36,911 nt of DNA from a virus. A program made the position numbers and the translations under genes. Below, in pieces: positions 1-7,572 of the stretch. Within the stretch, counting starts at the first letter, position 1; the number at the start of each line of letters is the position of its first letter. Under the pieces are notes generated by a model that was given only the letters and a program-made list of their open reading frames with translations, made no database searches and was not told the DNA's origin. The DNA lies in IMG/VR virus record IMGVR_UViG_3300036766_000768, positions 1-36,911 of that record; one strand, 5' to 3'.

Positions 1-122
1 GCCATTCATGATATCGTTGACTATGAGATAGAAGGCGGAACTAAACAGCTTCTTAAAACTTTGGCCAAGGAAATTGATGATACCATTCAACAGTATGGTC
101 GGGCAGATGCTCAATTTGCTAA
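1..122. repeat. Terminal direct repeat, left copy (circular overlap)
   Basis: These 122 bases are identical to 36790-36911. The reading frame of the large ejection-protein gene runs through the right copy and continues in frame through this one, so the repeat is the overlap of a circular assembly. The unit length is therefore 36,789 bp. This fits either a circularly permuted, headful-packaged phage or a circular replicative form. A true short terminal repeat is less likely because the boundary falls inside a coding sequence. Confidence 0.95.
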
Positions 123-825
123 AGACTATAAGCTTGCGGATAAGAAATTTCAAGAGCATGTAAAGACCTTTAGGAATAAAAACATAGCCTCGTCTTTAAA
201 AACTCAAGATCCTCGTCAACTCTTGGCTAAAATGAACACTACGCAAGGGATTAGAGAAATAAAAAATTCTCTTTCTAGATCTTCTGAGGGGAAAGAGTTG
301 TTTAAAGATATTTCTAGATTCAAAGTCGATCAACTTCTAGAGAAAAGTCTAGAGCAAGGAGCAAGCAATCAAATTCAATTCGGGAAATTTGGTAATGTCC
401 TAACTAAAGGAAAGAACCGAGAGCTTCTGCGAGAATTGTATGGGCCTGAAGCATTTTCTCGTTTTGAAAGACTTGCAAAAACATCAAGTCATATAGCCGA
501 GGCGGCTAACAAGTTCCTCAACACAAGTAAAACAGCCACAAATTTAGTAGACCTAGGTTTCGCTGGTAAATTGATGTATGATGTTGGTCATCTTTTTTCT
601 GGAAATCCATGGCCAATTCTTAAGACAGGAAGCGCTTTTGCTGGGACTAGGCAATTATCTAAATTAATATCTGATCCAGAATTCTTGAAAATGGTAGAGG
701 AAGCTATAATCGCTTCAAATACTAATAACGCTCACATTATGAAAAGAGCATCAGATCGATTATTAGAATCTGCTCAAACAGCTATTCGAGCGACTGGAGA
801 AGTTAGTGAGGATGCCACTCCTTAA
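1..825 (+). CDS. Large putative DNA-ejection protein, C-terminal part of a gene crossing the circular junction
   Basis: The frame is open from base 1, and position 1 follows in frame from 36789. Together with 35584-36789 it encodes one protein of 676 residues, of which the last 274 lie here. This part is mostly helical and charged (many Lys, Glu and Gln), with a short Gly/Ala/Leu-rich stretch around bases 540-660 that could touch a membrane. It ends at TAA 823-825 and overlaps the convergent gene 803-1105 by 23 bases. Its length, its place after two smaller putative ejection proteins and its helical composition resemble the internal ejection proteins of P22-like phages (gp20/gp16). That function is inferred from position. 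The TTG at 61 is not a real start. Confidence 0.8.
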   Translation, partial: AIHDIVDYEIEGGTKQLLKTLAKEIDDTIQQYGRADAQFAKDYKLADKKFQEHVKTFRNKNIASSLKTQDPRQLLAKMNTTQGIREIKNSLSRSSEGKELFKDISRFKVDQLLEKSLEQGASNQIQFGKFGNVLTKGKNRELLRELYGPEAFSRFERLAKTSSHIAEAANKFLNTSKTATNLVDLGFAGKLMYDVGHLFSGNPWPILKTGSAFAGTRQLSKLISDPEFLKMVEEAIIASNTNNAHIMKRASDRLLESAQTAIRATGEVSEDATP

Positions 826-1105
826 GTTCTTTGAGCCATTCTCGTCTTTCTTTTTTTTCCTTCCTAACTTGCGCTCGATATTTCTTCATTTCAATTTTAT
901 CTTCAGCAGCTTCTATCTCTCTTTGTTTATCACGCTTCTTCTTGTCAGCTTCCTCTTCTTTGCAAAAATTATGGAAGCTTATGAATGATATAATCACACC
1001 GCAAAGAATCCCGTATCCCAATCCAAAAAATCCAATGAATGCTAATCCAGGGAATAATGCTCCAAAAACAGATATTAAAAAATAATTACAAATCTTTTCC
1101 TTCAT
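803..1105 (-). CDS. Small membrane protein, two TM segments and a charged helical tail
   Basis: This 100-aa protein has two hydrophobic segments (about residues 8-25 and 28-45) joined by a Gly turn, followed by about 50 residues very rich in Lys, Glu and Arg that should form a cytoplasmic coiled coil. It is the last gene of the leftward cassette. Its start overlaps the stop of 1102-1347 by ATGA, so translation is probably coupled, and its end overlaps the convergent ejection-protein gene. Two TM segments with a charged tail suit a class II holin. A superinfection-exclusion membrane protein is an equal alternative given the P22-like position. I recognise no family. Confidence 0.75.
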   Translation of the reverse strand: MKEKICNYFLISVFGALFPGLAFIGFFGLGYGILCGVIISFISFHNFCKEEEADKKKRDKQREIEAAEDKIEMKKYRAQVRKEKKERREWLKELKEWHPH

Positions 1106-1347
1106 CTGGAAGATCCTTGGAGTCTACCAAGATGATCGTAGTGATAGATTGTTCCAGTGTAGTCTTGTGATGATTTTCCTTCTAAACGACCAAGATGATC
1201 ATAATGACAAACCGTGTAATTTGGATTCGACCTCGTCGAACCTGATGAACATGGCTCAAATCCACGACTCATAGGACGAGAAGGATTCGCATAACTCGCG
1301 GTTGTGAATGTGCAAATAGTCAACAAACAGCAAAGAAATTTTTTCAT
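1102..1347 (-). CDS. Secreted small protein with a YD-like duplicated motif
   Basis: This 81-aa protein begins with a signal peptide: MKKF, a hydrophobic core, then a likely SPase I site after the SYA near residue 20. The mature part carries the motif HYDHLGRL twice, in its middle and at its C-terminus, each followed by a Gly. This resembles the YD repeats of RHS-type proteins (Y-D-x2-G-R-L). The cysteine in LTIC does not fit a lipobox. It is coupled by ATGA to the next membrane protein and starts one base before the stop of 1349-1573. An exported periplasmic or outer-surface role is likely; the function is unknown. Confidence 0.75.
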   Translation of the reverse strand: MKKFLCCLLTICTFTTASYANPSRPMSRGFEPCSSGSTRSNPNYTVCHYDHLGRLEGKSSQDYTGTIYHYDHLGRLQGSSR

Positions 1348-1348
1348 T

Positions 1349-1573
1349 TCACTCCCTCATTATCATTTTATTTCGGCGTTCCTCAATTGTCTTCATAAAC
1401 GACTTAAATTCGGCGTCCTGAGTAGCCATCCTAGAATGAAAGTCCTTTATTTCTGCCTGAATAGCATCAATCTTAGCATCTAGATGCCTGTAATCGCTTC
1501 TAGCCATCCATAGAAATGAACCTATGGTAAGCACAACGATTAGAAACTGAATCCATTCCACGGTTTTCCTCAA
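1349..1573 (-). CDS. Single-TM protein with a coiled-coil ectodomain (spanin- or holin-like)
   Basis: This 74-aa protein has an N-terminal TM helix (about residues 8-25), then a heptad-rich segment (DAKIDAIQAEIKDFHSRMA) and a basic end. One N-terminal TM helix with a periplasmic coiled coil is the architecture of inner-membrane spanins (Rz-like) and of some small exclusion proteins. The gene is packed directly upstream of a secreted protein, which would suit a lysis pair, but no lipobox Rz1 partner is visible here. The function is inferred from architecture only. Confidence 0.7.
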   Translation of the reverse strand: MRKTVEWIQFLIVVLTIGSFLWMARSDYRHLDAKIDAIQAEIKDFHSRMATQDAEFKSFMKTIEERRNKMIMRE

Positions 1574-1592
1574 TTTCCATCAATTGTAGCAT

Positions 1593-1823
1593 TTACTCTG
1601 ATTTAATTAAAGATGTAGACTTTATTTTGTTTTTAATTAATTTCTTACTGCCCTCCTTTCTCCTCTTCTTAGGCTGATCTTCTAAGTGGATGAGGTCATA
1701 TAGAACGGCTAGGATCTCTGTCCGATTCGGATATACAATGCACCCTGGGATTTGCTCTATCAGCTCGGTAAGGTGTAGGCAGTCGGAGACGACCGCGTCC
1801 CAATTCTTATCGGAGATATGCAT
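1593..1823 (-). CDS. Hypothetical small protein
   Basis: This 76-aa soluble protein has an acidic, helical N-terminal half with Leu/Ile repeats and a strongly basic Lys/Arg-rich C-terminal half that could bind nucleic acid. There is no TM segment. It lies in the leftward cassette 3 bases after the stop of 1827-2018. I do not recognise the family. Confidence 0.65.
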   Translation of the reverse strand: MHISDKNWDAVVSDCLHLTELIEQIPGCIVYPNRTEILAVLYDLIHLEDQPKKRRKEGSKKLIKNKIKSTSLIKSE

Positions 1824-1826
1824 GTA

Positions 1827-2018
1827 TTAACCTTCTCGACAGCAGTTTATACATTTTTTTGCGCTTATCCATCCTTGCAATTTCGTCTCTTCATCTTCAA
1901 TTTGAAAGATAGGATGGGTAATTATTCTTAAGATCTTGCATTTTTTCTTCATGCAGAAATCACATGGTTGCTTTGTTGAAAATATTTCAAAAAAATCTTC
2001 TTCTTTAGATTTATTCAT
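1827..2018 (-). CDS. Small Cys-rich protein, putative zinc binding
   Basis: The ATG at 2018 gives 63 aa. I prefer it to in-frame codons upstream because GAGG lies 6 bases before it, and it leaves only an 8-base overlap with 2011-2256. Cysteines occur as CDFC (followed by MKKKC) and as CINCC near the C-terminus, so two CxxC pairs could bind a zinc ion. It is small, basic and without a TM segment. The family is unknown. Confidence 0.65.
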   Translation of the reverse strand: MNKSKEEDFFEIFSTKQPCDFCMKKKCKILRIITHPIFQIEDEETKLQGWISAKKCINCCREG

Positions 2019-2256
2019 CTTCATCCTCAGATTTCTCATAGACAAGCTCGTATGCTTCAAATAAAGAACGCTCGATTAGGCATATACGATTCCATAATAA
2101 ATCGTAATTTTCATCTTTTTCGGTAAGCCATACATCTCTGAATTTTTCGGCATTATTGACCTCTGAATTAGATATCTGTCCTCCCATGATGCCTTCGAAA
2201 AGTATTGCCTGAACTCTTCCTAGGATCTGGAGTCTTTTGGCCACATATTCATCCAT
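2011..2256 (-). CDS. Hypothetical acidic small protein
   Basis: This 81-aa protein looks all-helical, with an acidic C-terminal tail ending in EDEDE. It starts just after the stop of 2259-2420 and overlaps 1827-2018. An amphipathic N-terminal helix precedes a Gly-rich turn (EGIMGGQ). No motif is recognised. Confidence 0.65.
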   Translation of the reverse strand: MDEYVAKRLQILGRVQAILFEGIMGGQISNSEVNNAEKFRDVWLTEKDENYDLLWNRICLIERSLFEAYELVYEKSEDEDE

Positions 2257-2258
2257 TT

Positions 2259-2420
2259 TTAATCCTTTAGATCTGTCTCTTTTGATTTCAAATATTCCTT
2301 AAGCTGTTCGTCAGACATCATCATAATTCGATACGCTTCCTTCCCTTCGGGTGTATCTTTATTCGATTCAATTTCAATGAGCTTGTTTACCAATGTGTGA
2401 ATTATGTCTTCGTTAATCAT
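2259..2420 (-). CDS. Hypothetical 53-aa protein
   Basis: A short gene from ATG 2420 to TAA 2259, 53 aa, helical and charged (MINEDIIHTLVNKLIEIE at the N-terminus). It overlaps the ribbon-helix-helix gene by 8 bases and has no clear Shine-Dalgarno, so it is probably translated by coupling. The tight packing is the main evidence that it is real. Confidence 0.55.
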   Translation of the reverse strand: MINEDIIHTLVNKLIEIESNKDTPEGKEAYRIMMMSDEQLKEYLKSKETDLKD

Positions 2421-2583
2421 GAGGGTGTTCGTTTTTCATCCTTTCAGCTTTGAGTTGTTTTATTTTTTCAGCAAGAGCGATGCGAATGAGGTGAGCCATA
2501 GGCTTGCGAGTTAAAAGAGCCATCATCTTGGCTTGAGTGTAAAGATCTCTAGAGAGTTCAACAGTAGTCTTGACCATTTCCAT
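2413..2583 (-). CDS. Ribbon-helix-helix (Arc/Mnt/CopG-like) DNA-binding protein
   Basis: This 56-aa protein has the layout of a ribbon-helix-helix repressor: an N-terminal beta strand VKTTVEL, helix A SRDLYTQAKMMALL, a short turn with TRKP, then helix B MAHLIRIALAEKIKQLK. Such proteins bind operators as dimers, placing the strand in the major groove. It is the first gene of the leftward cassette, divergent from the fibre gene, so autoregulation from 2584-2686 is likely. Phage P22 carries its RHH repressors Arc and Mnt in the same interval, between the last ejection gene and the tailspike. The start could also be the second ATG (2577). Confidence 0.75.
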   Translation of the reverse strand: MEMVKTTVELSRDLYTQAKMMALLTRKPMAHLIRIALAEKIKQLKAERMKNEHPHD

Positions 2584-2592
2584 AATTATGGA

Positions 2593-2621
2593 ATTATATA
2601 GAAAATATCTTTTATTTTCAT
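2593..2621 (-). promoter_or_regulatory. Sigma70-like promoter for the leftward cassette
   Basis: On the minus strand a perfect TATAAT (2593-2598) is preceded after 17 bases by ATGAAA (2616-2621), a 4/6 match to TTGACA. Transcription would start near 2586, only a few bases before the ATG at 2583, so the RHH mRNA may be leaderless. Confidence 0.55.
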
Positions 2622-2686
2622 CTAATAAATTATTTTAAGGGGTAGGTTAAGGGAAAACACAAACAATTTTACCTAATGGGTATCAA

Positions 2687-5119
2687 ATGAAATTTGCCAG
2701 ACCAAACGCCTATACTTCTAAACAATCCAATCAATCCTGGACAGGTGCAGCCCGCGCCGCTAATTCCGTCGAAGCGGCAGCCGGAGATGCAACCAATCTC
2801 TACATCTCGCCAGCAACCCTTGCTTCAGCGGTAGGGGATTTAGTCCCATCCGCTAGCGCAACAGTTGAAGGCGTAGTATTCTTGACTGAAGGCACATCAT
2901 CGATTGCTTACCCTGTAGCCACTAAGTTCTATGCGGATGCTCTTGCAATCGCTGGCGCCCCAGTCTCTACCACTACTGTAGCTGGTATTGGTCAACTAGC
3001 GACCGATGGCGAGGCGGTTGCTGGCACAGCTTCTACGCCTGCTCTAGCTCTTTTCATCACACCTTCCAATCTAGCGGCTGTATTCGCGGCTCCCCCTGCT
3101 CAAGGCGGAACAACTCCTGCTGGTGGCGCGTTTACAACTCTTACATCCAATAACACGACCACTATCGGTAACGGCAGCGGAATCACAACCACTATTGGTA
3201 ACACAGGTGGTGCAGCCGCAGTAGCTATTAACGTAGGCACCGGTAACTTTGTCGTTAACGGAGCTGCTACTTCTCTTTACAATATTGGCGCTGCTACAAC
3301 CACAGGAACGGTTATAATTGGTGGTACTGCACAGACTGGCACTATGACTCTAGGAAGCTCCTCTGGCACGAATATTGTGGCGGTCGGAGCCGGTACGGGT
3401 GCAACCACTGTCAATATCGCTGGCGGCGCAGGTTCAGCTAAAGCAGTCAATATCGGAACCGGAGCAGTTGCAAACGTACTGACTTTGGGTACAGTTTCTG
3501 GCGCAGCATCAATGAGTCTTCTTGTAGGTACAGGTAACTTTGCCCTCGATGGTAATTCCGCATCTACATATACAGTTGGAGCGACAACAACAACAGGAAC
3601 TATCACCATAGGTGGCACGGCTCAAACTGGAACGATGACACTTGGGTCTTCATCCGGAACTAACGCTCTCATCATCGCAGGCGGAACTGGAGCAACCACA
3701 GTCTCAATCGCTGCAGCGCAAGCAGCAGGCGCGATTAACGCAGCGACAGCAATGACCACAGGAACTATCACTATCGGCGGAACCGCGCAGACTGGAACCA
3801 TCACCCTTGGAAGCTCATCAGGAACCAACATTCTTGCTCTAGGCGTAGGAGAAGGGGCGACCACTGTTAATATTGCAACAGGTGCGACTAACGCGAAGGT
3901 AGTACATATTGCAGATGGAGCCGTTGCCAATTTGATTACAATAGGCTCTATCACTGGTGCAGCAGCTCTCACATTGAAAGCAGGCACAGGTAACTTCAGC
4001 CTAGATGGTGCTGCAACGACTGCCTATACCTTTGCTCCTGCAACTACATCGGGTACTATCAACTTTGGTGGGACTGGCGCGAATACTGGAACAGCGACCA
4101 TCTTCGGTGGAACAGGCGCACAGACCATCAACATTGCAAACTCAACCGGCGGTAAGACTGTTACCCTGGCGACCGGAGCTGGAGCCAATTTAGTTTCAGT
4201 AGGTTCCGATAATGGCGCTTCATCCCTTACATTGAAAACTGGCACAGGAAATTATAACCTTAATGGTGCTGCTGCAACGACCTATACAATTGGTGCTTCT
4301 ACAACTACAGGTACATATACCCTGGGCGGCACAGCTCAAACAGGTACAATTACCCTGGGAAGTTCTTCCGGTACAAACATCGTTGCTATCGGAGCTGGAG
4401 AGGGCGCCACAACTGTGGCAATCGCAGGCGGAGCGACAAGTGCAAAAGCTGTAGATATAGCCATTGGGGCTGTGGCGAATGTTGTCAGAATCGGTACCGT
4501 TTCAGGTGCTGCTTCAATGGCTTTAAAAGCAGGTACAGGTAACTTTACTCTTGAAGGTGATGTAGCTACTACCTACGCATTTTCTGGAACTGGCGTAAAT
4601 ACTGGTACAATGACTTTTGATGGTGGAACCGGTGCAAGAACGATCAATATCGCGAACAACACTGGCATCAAAACAATCAACATTGCCGGTGATGCTGCAA
4701 CGTCTGCAAACATAATCAAAATTGGTACTGGGGCAGGGGCTCAAACAGTCTCAATTGGCTCTAGCAACACTACTTCCGCTTTGAATCTATTAGCAGGATC
4801 TGGATCAGTTAACGTCACAGGAAACTTGAAGTTAGCAAGTGTAGCTACTCAGATTTATATGAATGGTGGCGCAGTAACTGACTTCATCGGTCAAGGAACT
4901 TTGATCGGTGGGACAGTAACAATCGCCAACACCAATATTGCAGCAGGTGACAGAATCATGGTTAGCAGATCAGCGTTGAATGCTACCCCCGCGCTAGGAT
5001 TCTTAGTAACAACGATTAGCGCAGGAGCATCGTTTACAGTTGCTTCCTATAGCGTCCTTGGTGCCGCAGCGGTTACTGACGTGTCCAGTTTTGATTATGT
5101 CATCGTAAGACAAACCTGA
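2687..5119 (+). CDS. Repetitive tail fibre protein
   Basis: This 810-aa protein is very rich in Gly, Ala, Thr and Ser and built of short beta repeats. A block beginning GGTAQTGT and ending TLGSSSGTN occurs four times. Blocks around GTGNF, AKAVNIG and GATTVNIA recur between them. This is typical of trimeric beta-structured phage fibres. The N-terminus (about 150 aa, less repetitive) may be the virion-anchoring part. The last 70 residues (from IAAGDRIMVSR) form a distinct C-terminal domain that could bind the receptor. It opens the rightward fibre module, and the RBS before the ATG is weak. The reverse strand shows long Pro/Val-rich open frames that are shadows of this codon pattern. A fibre role is firm; the receptor is unknown. 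Confidence 0.85.
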   Translation: MKFARPNAYTSKQSNQSWTGAARAANSVEAAAGDATNLYISPATLASAVGDLVPSASATVEGVVFLTEGTSSIAYPVATKFYADALAIAGAPVSTTTVAGIGQLATDGEAVAGTASTPALALFITPSNLAAVFAAPPAQGGTTPAGGAFTTLTSNNTTTIGNGSGITTTIGNTGGAAAVAINVGTGNFVVNGAATSLYNIGAATTTGTVIIGGTAQTGTMTLGSSSGTNIVAVGAGTGATTVNIAGGAGSAKAVNIGTGAVANVLTLGTVSGAASMSLLVGTGNFALDGNSASTYTVGATTTTGTITIGGTAQTGTMTLGSSSGTNALIIAGGTGATTVSIAAAQAAGAINAATAMTTGTITIGGTAQTGTITLGSSSGTNILALGVGEGATTVNIATGATNAKVVHIADGAVANLITIGSITGAAALTLKAGTGNFSLDGAATTAYTFAPATTSGTINFGGTGANTGTATIFGGTGAQTINIANSTGGKTVTLATGAGANLVSVGSDNGASSLTLKTGTGNYNLNGAAATTYTIGASTTTGTYTLGGTAQTGTITLGSSSGTNIVAIGAGEGATTVAIAGGATSAKAVDIAIGAVANVVRIGTVSGAASMALKAGTGNFTLEGDVATTYAFSGTGVNTGTMTFDGGTGARTINIANNTGIKTINIAGDAATSANIIKIGTGAGAQTVSIGSSNTTSALNLLAGSGSVNVTGNLKLASVATQIYMNGGAVTDFIGQGTLIGGTVTIANTNIAAGDRIMVSRSALNATPALGFLVTTISAGASFTVASYSVLGAAAVTDVSSFDYVIVRQT
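3320..4378 (+). repeat. Four-copy internal repeat in the fibre gene
   Basis: The 54-base unit coding for an 18-residue motif (GGTAQTGT followed by TLGSSSGTN) occurs at 3320-3373, 3611-3664, 3776-3829 and 4325-4378. The protein motif is almost invariant, with one residue alternating between Met and Ile. The codons differ widely between copies, so these are old duplications held by selection on the protein. Spacings are 291, 165 and 549 bases, so the larger repeat modules have been added or lost unevenly. Confidence 0.85.
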
Positions 5120-5139
5120 TAATTGAAGCCAAAAATTAA

Positions 5140-5166
5140 ACGATCCTCTATACACTAGGGGATCGT
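5140..5166 (+). other. Stable intergenic hairpin after the fibre gene
   Basis: Arms 5140-5150 and 5156-5166 pair over 11 base pairs (one T.G) around the 5-base loop TACAC. The hairpin lies between the fibre stop and the next gene. On the plus strand it is followed by A-rich sequence without a U tract, so a classic terminator is doubtful. It may set mRNA processing or stability, or act as a weak terminator for antisense transcripts. Confidence 0.6.
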
Positions 5167-5188
5167 CAATTAAAAAATAGGGTATTCA

Positions 5189-5377
5189 ATGAAACAAGAA
5201 AGCACACAAAAATTCATCAGCGAAGATCATAAAATCGTACTATTCTGCGATAACGATACAGCTTTAGGAAGTCTGCACGATTTTCTAATGGCAGCAAAAG
5301 GAATGATCGTAGATCGCATGGTAGCTGCTCAAAAAGCAGAGGCAGAAGCCGCGCAAAAACAAAAAGAGGCAGAATGA
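5189..5377 (+). CDS. Hypothetical small protein of the fibre module
   Basis: This 62-aa protein has an acidic/hydrophobic N-terminal half and a C-terminal helix of alternating Ala, Glu, Gln and Lys (EAEAAQKQKEAE). AGGG precedes the ATG by 6 bases. The stop overlaps the start of 5374-5703 by ATGA. A small helical protein right after a fibre may be a fibre chaperone or a minor structural protein; this is inferred from position only. Confidence 0.7.
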   Translation: MKQESTQKFISEDHKIVLFCDNDTALGSLHDFLMAAKGMIVDRMVAAQKAEAEAAQKQKEAE

Positions 5378-5703
5378 GCTACAATCCAAGCAATATACTA
5401 GCTAGTTTCCCTGACGAAAGATCCGTAACAGGGCCATTTACTGGCTCGTATCAGACGCTTGGATCTGTCATCGTAGGGCTTCCCATAATGATCATCTTTG
5501 ACAACCAATCTACAGTATCCGTAGAAGTGAGTTTGAACGGTACATCTACCTGGAAAACATTTGCAGAAGGTGAAGCTCTAATCTTAGATATGAGAGCAAA
5601 CAAAGGTAAAGCCGATTCGTTTTCTATTCCCATTGGGACGCAAGTCTATGTGAAAGGTACTGCTGGAACAGGTAGTTTTAGAATGTCTTTAATCACGGGG
5701 TGA
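5374..5703 (+). CDS. Probable virion protein, beta-rich
   Basis: This 109-aa protein shows alternating hydrophobic strands and Gly/Thr turns (for example FDNQSTVSVEVSLNG and IGTQVYVKGTAGTG), suggesting a small beta sandwich. It lies in the fibre module, coupled by ATGA to the gene before and 3 bases ahead of the next. Its likely role is a surface or fibre-associated protein. The family is not recognised. Confidence 0.75.
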   Translation: MSYNPSNILASFPDERSVTGPFTGSYQTLGSVIVGLPIMIIFDNQSTVSVEVSLNGTSTWKTFAEGEALILDMRANKGKADSFSIPIGTQVYVKGTAGTGSFRMSLITG

Positions 5704-5706
5704 AAA

Positions 5707-6231
5707 TTGAGCCAGATTTACAAAGCTGTCACCTCAGGGGTTCTGCCTCCAGATGTTCCTACCACGTTCCAGACTGACTCTGGGATAGCAACCCCTGCCG
5801 CGAATATTCTGAATGTGGTTACTCCTGGCGGTGGTACTCAAGGGATTATTACTTCTGGCTCTGGCAATACGATCACTATCACCTTGCAAAGTCAGATAGT
5901 TGGCACAGGAACGACGGTAGGAGCTACCACAGCGGATCTTATCACCTTAACCCCAACAGATCTAAAAAGCTTTTCTATCCAAGCGCTCGTCTCAGGATAC
6001 GATACAGCCAACGATCAAACCTATGGGGGAGAGTTGTTAGGAGTAGGAAGAAAGAACACAACAGTGACCATTGTAGGCACTCCTGATAAGACTGCAGAAG
6101 CAGATACAGCACTCTCAGCAGGTTCTTACGACTTGATAGCAAGCGGCGGTAATTTTATCGTCCGCGTTACTGGTGTCGCCGGAAGAACGATTGACTGGGG
6201 CGCAAGATTAAATTATGTAAGTTCTCCATAA
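5707..6231 (+). CDS. Fibre-like virion protein with a TTG start
   Basis: This 174-aa protein starts at TTG 5707, preceded by GGGGTG at a good distance, and no ATG fits near the N-terminus. The first 80 residues are a low-complexity Gly/Thr beta region like that of the neighbouring fibre (NILNVVTPGGGTQGIITSG). The C-terminal half looks like a compact beta domain. It probably forms part of the tail fibre or tip. Confidence 0.75.
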   Translation: MSQIYKAVTSGVLPPDVPTTFQTDSGIATPAANILNVVTPGGGTQGIITSGSGNTITITLQSQIVGTGTTVGATTADLITLTPTDLKSFSIQALVSGYDTANDQTYGGELLGVGRKNTTVTIVGTPDKTAEADTALSAGSYDLIASGGNFIVRVTGVAGRTIDWGARLNYVSSP

Positions 6232-6240
6232 GAGGAATAA

Positions 6241-7563
6241 ATGGCCGGTTTTAACAGAGACACAATGTATGCCGATAACGTGGACTTCACGGGATCAACT
6301 CAACCTAGTCCTAAAGTTACCGCTAATGGTCAACTGCTAATAGGCTCTGCTGTAGCTCCAAATATAAGAGTGGCGACTCTTACAGCGGGCACCGGCGTAT
6401 CAATTACGAATGGAGCTGGAACGATTACTATCGGTCTTGCTGGTGCGGGCCAAGCAATTGATTCTATAGCAGTGCAGACAGGAACAAGTCCTGTAGCCCC
6501 CGATTCCAATGGTCTAGTCACTATCAACGGTGCTGTAGTCGCTGCGGGAACTAATCCTGTCCGCTCCGATGGCACAGGAGCCAATACATTGGCTATTGAG
6601 GTGCAAACCTCCCAAGCCCTAGCCGCTGCAGATGCGACTAAGATCGGCCTCTCTAATTTCGATTCTACTTCATTTGCAGTAGCAGCCACAGGATTTGTCA
6701 CTCTATCTACGACAGGCGCAGGTAAAACGATTACAGGGGATTCTGGAGGAGCGCTCAGCCCGACCGCAAATAACTGGAATATATTAGGTAGTGGGAGTAT
6801 TACAACAGTAGGTGCAGCAAGCACTTTAACGGTAACACTTACAGGCCTGACTAATCATGCAGTCCTAGTTGGCGCCGGAACCACCACAATTACAAAAGTC
6901 GGGCCCACAGCTACAGCAGGGCAAGTTCTTCAATCGGCTGGAGCCGCAGCAGATCCTGCATTTAGCACAGCAACATATCCGTTAACTACAACTGTAAGTC
7001 AAATTCTTTATTCTAGCGCAACTAATGTTGTGAGTGGTCTAGCTACAGCAAACAGAGCTGTCCTTACAACAGGAACCACGGGCATTCCAGTTTTAACCGC
7101 TCTTGCAATCGATGGCCAAGTGATAATCGGATCAACCGCCGGATCTCCTGCTGCCGCGACATTGACTGCTGGGACAGGAATTAGCATCACGAACGCTAGC
7201 AATAGTATTACTATTGCTACCACGGGCGCTGGATTTGCATGGACGGATGTTACTGGAGCCACACAAGCTCTTTCAGTAGAGAATGGATATGTTACAGATC
7301 GTGGTGGAGGAGTTACCTATACTCTGCCTGCAACGGCATCTCTTGGTGATGAGATTATTATCATCGGTAAACTTGGCCTGACAACTATCGCTCAAAATGC
7401 GGGACAATCTATTCGTATGAGCGGTTCCATTTCAACCGTTGGTGTAGGAGGGAGTGTTGCTGGGACTAACGTGGGCGATTGCATTACTTTGAATTGCACT
7501 ACATCAGGAGCATCTACTGTGTGGATTGCAACCTCGTTCGTAGGTAACTGGACAATCACTTAA
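6241..7563 (+). CDS. Second repetitive tail fibre protein
   Basis: This 440-aa protein is rich in Gly, Ala, Thr and Val with short beta repeats. The segment LTAGTGVSITNGAGTITI near residue 45 recurs as LTAGTGISITNASNSITI near residue 305. The last 110 residues (from AWTDVTGATQ) form a more globular tip with many aromatic and acidic residues, a plausible receptor-binding end. The ATG is preceded by AGAGGAA. Two long repetitive fibres in one module suggest two fibre types, or a shaft and an extension. Confidence 0.8.
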   Translation: MAGFNRDTMYADNVDFTGSTQPSPKVTANGQLLIGSAVAPNIRVATLTAGTGVSITNGAGTITIGLAGAGQAIDSIAVQTGTSPVAPDSNGLVTINGAVVAAGTNPVRSDGTGANTLAIEVQTSQALAAADATKIGLSNFDSTSFAVAATGFVTLSTTGAGKTITGDSGGALSPTANNWNILGSGSITTVGAASTLTVTLTGLTNHAVLVGAGTTTITKVGPTATAGQVLQSAGAAADPAFSTATYPLTTTVSQILYSSATNVVSGLATANRAVLTTGTTGIPVLTALAIDGQVIIGSTAGSPAAATLTAGTGISITNASNSITIATTGAGFAWTDVTGATQALSVENGYVTDRGGGVTYTLPATASLGDEIIIIGKLGLTTIAQNAGQSIRMSGSISTVGVGGSVAGTNVGDCITLNCTTSGASTVWIATSFVGNWTIT

Positions 7564-7572
7564 GGGGAAATA

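Noticed and set aside
3277-4245. Long Pro/Val/Ala-rich ORFs on the minus strand inside the fibre gene
   Set aside because: They mirror the Gly/Thr/Ala codon repeats of the plus-strand fibre. The same effect is seen at 6330-7262 over the second fibre.
5140-5166. Rho-independent terminator after the first fibre gene
   Set aside because: The hairpin is strong but is followed by A-rich sequence on the plus strand, so it is listed only as a structural element.
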